NCBI GenBank assembly: GCA_023457535.1
Contig: JAEWLN010000005.1
Location: 1 to 41,102, forward strand
From: Bacteroidota bacterium
GTDB taxonomy: Bacteria > Bacteroidota > Bacteroidia > Flavobacteriales > Flavobacteriaceae
DNA: 41,102 nt
Reading direction: 5' to 3'
Shown: one piece after another, positions 39,382 through 41,102 of the stretch
Position numbering within the stretch: the stretch's first letter is position 1
Layout of the letters: the number at the start of each line of letters is the position of its first letter
Notes under the pieces: model-generated
Seen by the model: the letters and a program-made list of their open reading frames with translations, nothing else
Told to the model about the DNA's origin: nothing
Database searches by the model: none
Translations under genes and position numbers: made by a program

Positions 39382-41082
39382 TTATTTTTGTTGGCTTCTG
39401 AAAAATTGCGTTTCAAAGATAGCAGAATTTCCCACATTATCGGTTACGACCACCTTTAAATGGTTTTGCCCTTCGTTGAGATACGCCGGGTCGAAAACGT
39501 GCAGGATCCGCCTGGCTTTGTGTTCGTATTCAAACAAAACCCACTTGCCATTCAAATAACCGTTATAGCTTTTGATTCCGGACATTTCATCGCTGATGCG
39601 CAACTCGATCGATCTTTGCTTGGTGATCCATTTGCCTTCGACGGGTTTGGCAATCGTGATTTTGGGCGGCGTGGTATCGGTGGCCAATTTGAAGCCGCCC
39701 AGATTTTTGGTCCATGTCGTGAAAACGCCGTCTTTGTATTTGGTGGCATTATAGCTGAGCCTTTTGCCCGACACCGATGCGATAAATGTCTTTTCCGGAT
39801 TGACCGCGCCCGGGCTTTTGACCGACACTGAAAAATTCGAATGTACGGCCGTGTAATCATCCTGAACCGTCATCACGCTGTCCTTGACCTCAAATTGCAA
39901 CGCAAAATCTTCGTAAAAAGTATGGGCCGGAAAAAACACCGACATGCCGTCCTTTTCAAACATCACGTCTTTCCGCGCATACACAAAATAATTGGAGACG
40001 GGTGCATCGCGCAGCACGACAATGGCCGGCGGCGTATAATTGATCGGGACGAGCACCGTGGTTTTGTTGTTTTTGAAATCCGATACTTCGAGGCGATACA
40101 ATTGCGATAATCCCGGACTGGTCGACACTATTCCGGCCGATGCATCGGTCTTAAGCACAGAAAGCGGAAACGGCTGCTTCATAAACATACGCATGACGCG
40201 TTGCTGTGATCTTTTGTACCTCGGAAAATCAATCAGTGCATTGATGTAGCGCCCCTGGTCGAACGCGAGCGAATCGAACTGGAACCCGAACGATTCCTTT
40301 CCGTTGACAAACGACTGCGCCTTGTAGATGCCGTTGTTGTTCCACGACTGGTTGTCCTGGTCATAGGCCGAAAAGCCGAATCCGATCTGGCCCGACGCAC
40401 TGACTTTTTGCGAAATGAACGTGCCGTCCGGCTGCTGCGAAACCCCGATGATGATGGGTTTGCCCGATTGGTTGACATGGCTTGAATCGCTGATGGGATA
40501 CGCCACGACGCTGGTCACAACGGGTTTTCGCGTGTCCTTGAGGTCGAACCCGAAGTAGTGCGGATTGATGATTTTTTCTGTTTTGGTGTCGCGGAATTCA
40601 AAATGCAGGTGCGGCCCTTCAGATCCGCCGGTGTTACCGGAAAGCGCGATCGTGTCGCCTTTTTTGACCACGAGTTCGCCCGGCTTTGGGAAAATCTCGA
40701 TTTCATACGACTGCTGTTTGTACTGTTCGGCGCGGATGTAGGCTTCAATTTTGCCATATCCTTTTTGCAAATGGCCATACAGCGTCGTATAGCCGTTTGG
40801 ATGGTCGATGTAAATGGCTTTGCCGTATCCGTACGACGAAATCTTGATGCGCGAGATGTATCCATCGCCCACGGCATAAACCGGAAGACCTTCTCGTTGC
40901 TGGGTCCTGAAATCGAAACCGGTGTGAAAATGGTTGGAACGCAACTCGCCAAAATTGCCCGAGAGCTGCATCGGGATGTCCAGCGGCGGACGGAAATCTT
41001 GTGTGGGGAATGGCTTGGTTTGCGCAAAAATCGGCGTGTAGGCTAAAGGAAAAAAATCAATGAAATTGTAAAAGCAATTTTT
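39382..41082 (-). CDS. M23 family metallopeptidase, 5' end incomplete or frameshifted
   Basis: From the first in-frame ATG at 40971 the frame gives 529 residues, but homology clearly begins earlier. The LytM-type metallopeptidase motifs are present: SNHFHTGFDFRT (His and Asp metal ligands) and GGSEGPHLHFEFRD (HLH). A C-terminal beta-sandwich region follows. The enzyme would cut peptide bonds in peptidoglycan or surface proteins. Upstream, the frame stays open to 41082 with no ATG and reads ...FIDFFPLAYTPIFAQTKPFP, half of a signal peptide. The other frame supplies the missing hydrophobic half (KIAFTISLIFF), as if one T were lost in the 7-T run at 41050-41056. So the gene is 5'-incomplete in the window or frameshifted. 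It precedes the TonB receptor by 8 bases. Confidence 0.85.
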   Translation of the reverse strand, partial: KNCFYNFIDFFPLAYTPIFAQTKPFPTQDFRPPLDIPMQLSGNFGELRSNHFHTGFDFRTQQREGLPVYAVGDGYISRIKISSYGYGKAIYIDHPNGYTTLYGHLQKGYGKIEAYIRAEQYKQQSYEIEIFPKPGELVVKKGDTIALSGNTGGSEGPHLHFEFRDTKTEKIINPHYFGFDLKDTRKPVVTSVVAYPISDSSHVNQSGKPIIIGVSQQPDGTFISQKVSASGQIGFGFSAYDQDNQSWNNNGIYKAQSFVNGKESFGFQFDSLAFDQGRYINALIDFPRYKRSQQRVMRMFMKQPFPLSVLKTDASAGIVSTSPGLSQLYRLEVSDFKNNKTTVLVPINYTPPAIVVLRDAPVSNYFVYARKDVMFEKDGMSVFFPAHTFYEDFALQFEVKDSVMTVQDDYTAVHSNFSVSVKSPGAVNPEKTFIASVSGKRLSYNATKYKDGVFTTWTKNLGGFKLATDTTPPKITIAKPVEGKWITKQRSIELRISDEMSGIKSYNGYLNGKWVLFEYEHKARRILHVFDPAYLNEGQNHLKVVVTDNVGNSAIFETQFFRSQQK

Positions 41083-41102
41083 CTAATGTAAAGAAAGACC
41101 CC

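Overview
The window is a chromosomal stretch from a member of the Flavobacteriaceae, most likely Flavobacterium or a close relative. The evidence is two proteins with type IX secretion (T9SS) C-terminal tails, many genes preceded by the Bacteroidetes promoter form TTG-N(17-23)-TANNTTTG, a half-size TauE/SafE protein, a 950-residue CarB, a GlmU-family protein, DUF4476 and DUF4199 proteins, and the type B L31. Base composition looks close to half G+C by eye, which is high for Flavobacterium, so the family is safer than the genus. I see no phage, insertion sequence, CRISPR array, tRNA or rRNA. Most of the window is ordinary core and cell-envelope genome.

Layout. 1-3776: the 3' end of a MATE transporter, a DUF4476 secreted protein and a VOC protein on the minus strand, a small membrane protein, and RmuC. 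3964-7237: a diheme c-type cytochrome lipoprotein followed by a large FG-GAP/ASPIC-UnbV T9SS cargo protein. 7285-9505: a divergent module with an OB-fold protein and a DUF5777 beta-barrel on minus, and a monoheme lipoprotein and a YceI protein on plus. 9636-12877: two small cytosolic proteins and a frameshifted T9SS protein. 12909-16124: carB and rpmH (L34) on minus; rpmH is only 53 codons long. 16125-16954 is gene-free and full of structured repeats. 16955-21985: a DUF2892-like/TPR-like protein, a thioredoxin-fold protein without its second active-site cysteine, TauE/SafE with a lytic transglycosylase, an alpha/beta hydrolase, pirin, a small GNAT protein and an unknown protein. 22042-26867: mtaB, an S9 peptidase with an extra C-terminal domain, and a PepSY-like protein. 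27073-28813: a GlmU-family sugar nucleotidyltransferase and ribosomal protein L31. 29051-34980: a DUF4199 membrane protein, a GT2 glycosyltransferase, a phosphohexomutase, an ABC exporter and a DUF2971 protein. 35043-41102: an imelysin lipoprotein, a calcium-loop lipoprotein, a TonB-dependent receptor and an M23 peptidase cut or damaged at its 5' end.

How genes fit together. The glycosyltransferase, phosphohexomutase and MsbA-like exporter are co-oriented and nearly contiguous, which suggests surface glycan or lipid-sugar work. The cytochrome/YceI/DUF5777/OB-fold module and the diheme cytochrome suggest periplasmic electron-transfer or oxidative functions. The M23 peptidase and the TonB receptor are 8 bases apart and probably co-transcribed.

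The most unusual signals are non-coding. One is a dispersed intergenic element, four clear copies and one diverged copy, whose flanks are conserved while the central hairpin changes on both sides so that pairing is kept. Another is a ~160-base structure at 16501-16660 that can fold into a closed multi-branched shape. A third is a pair of inverted 4 x 8-base arrays between carB and rpmH. I found no convincing new defence or metabolic system.
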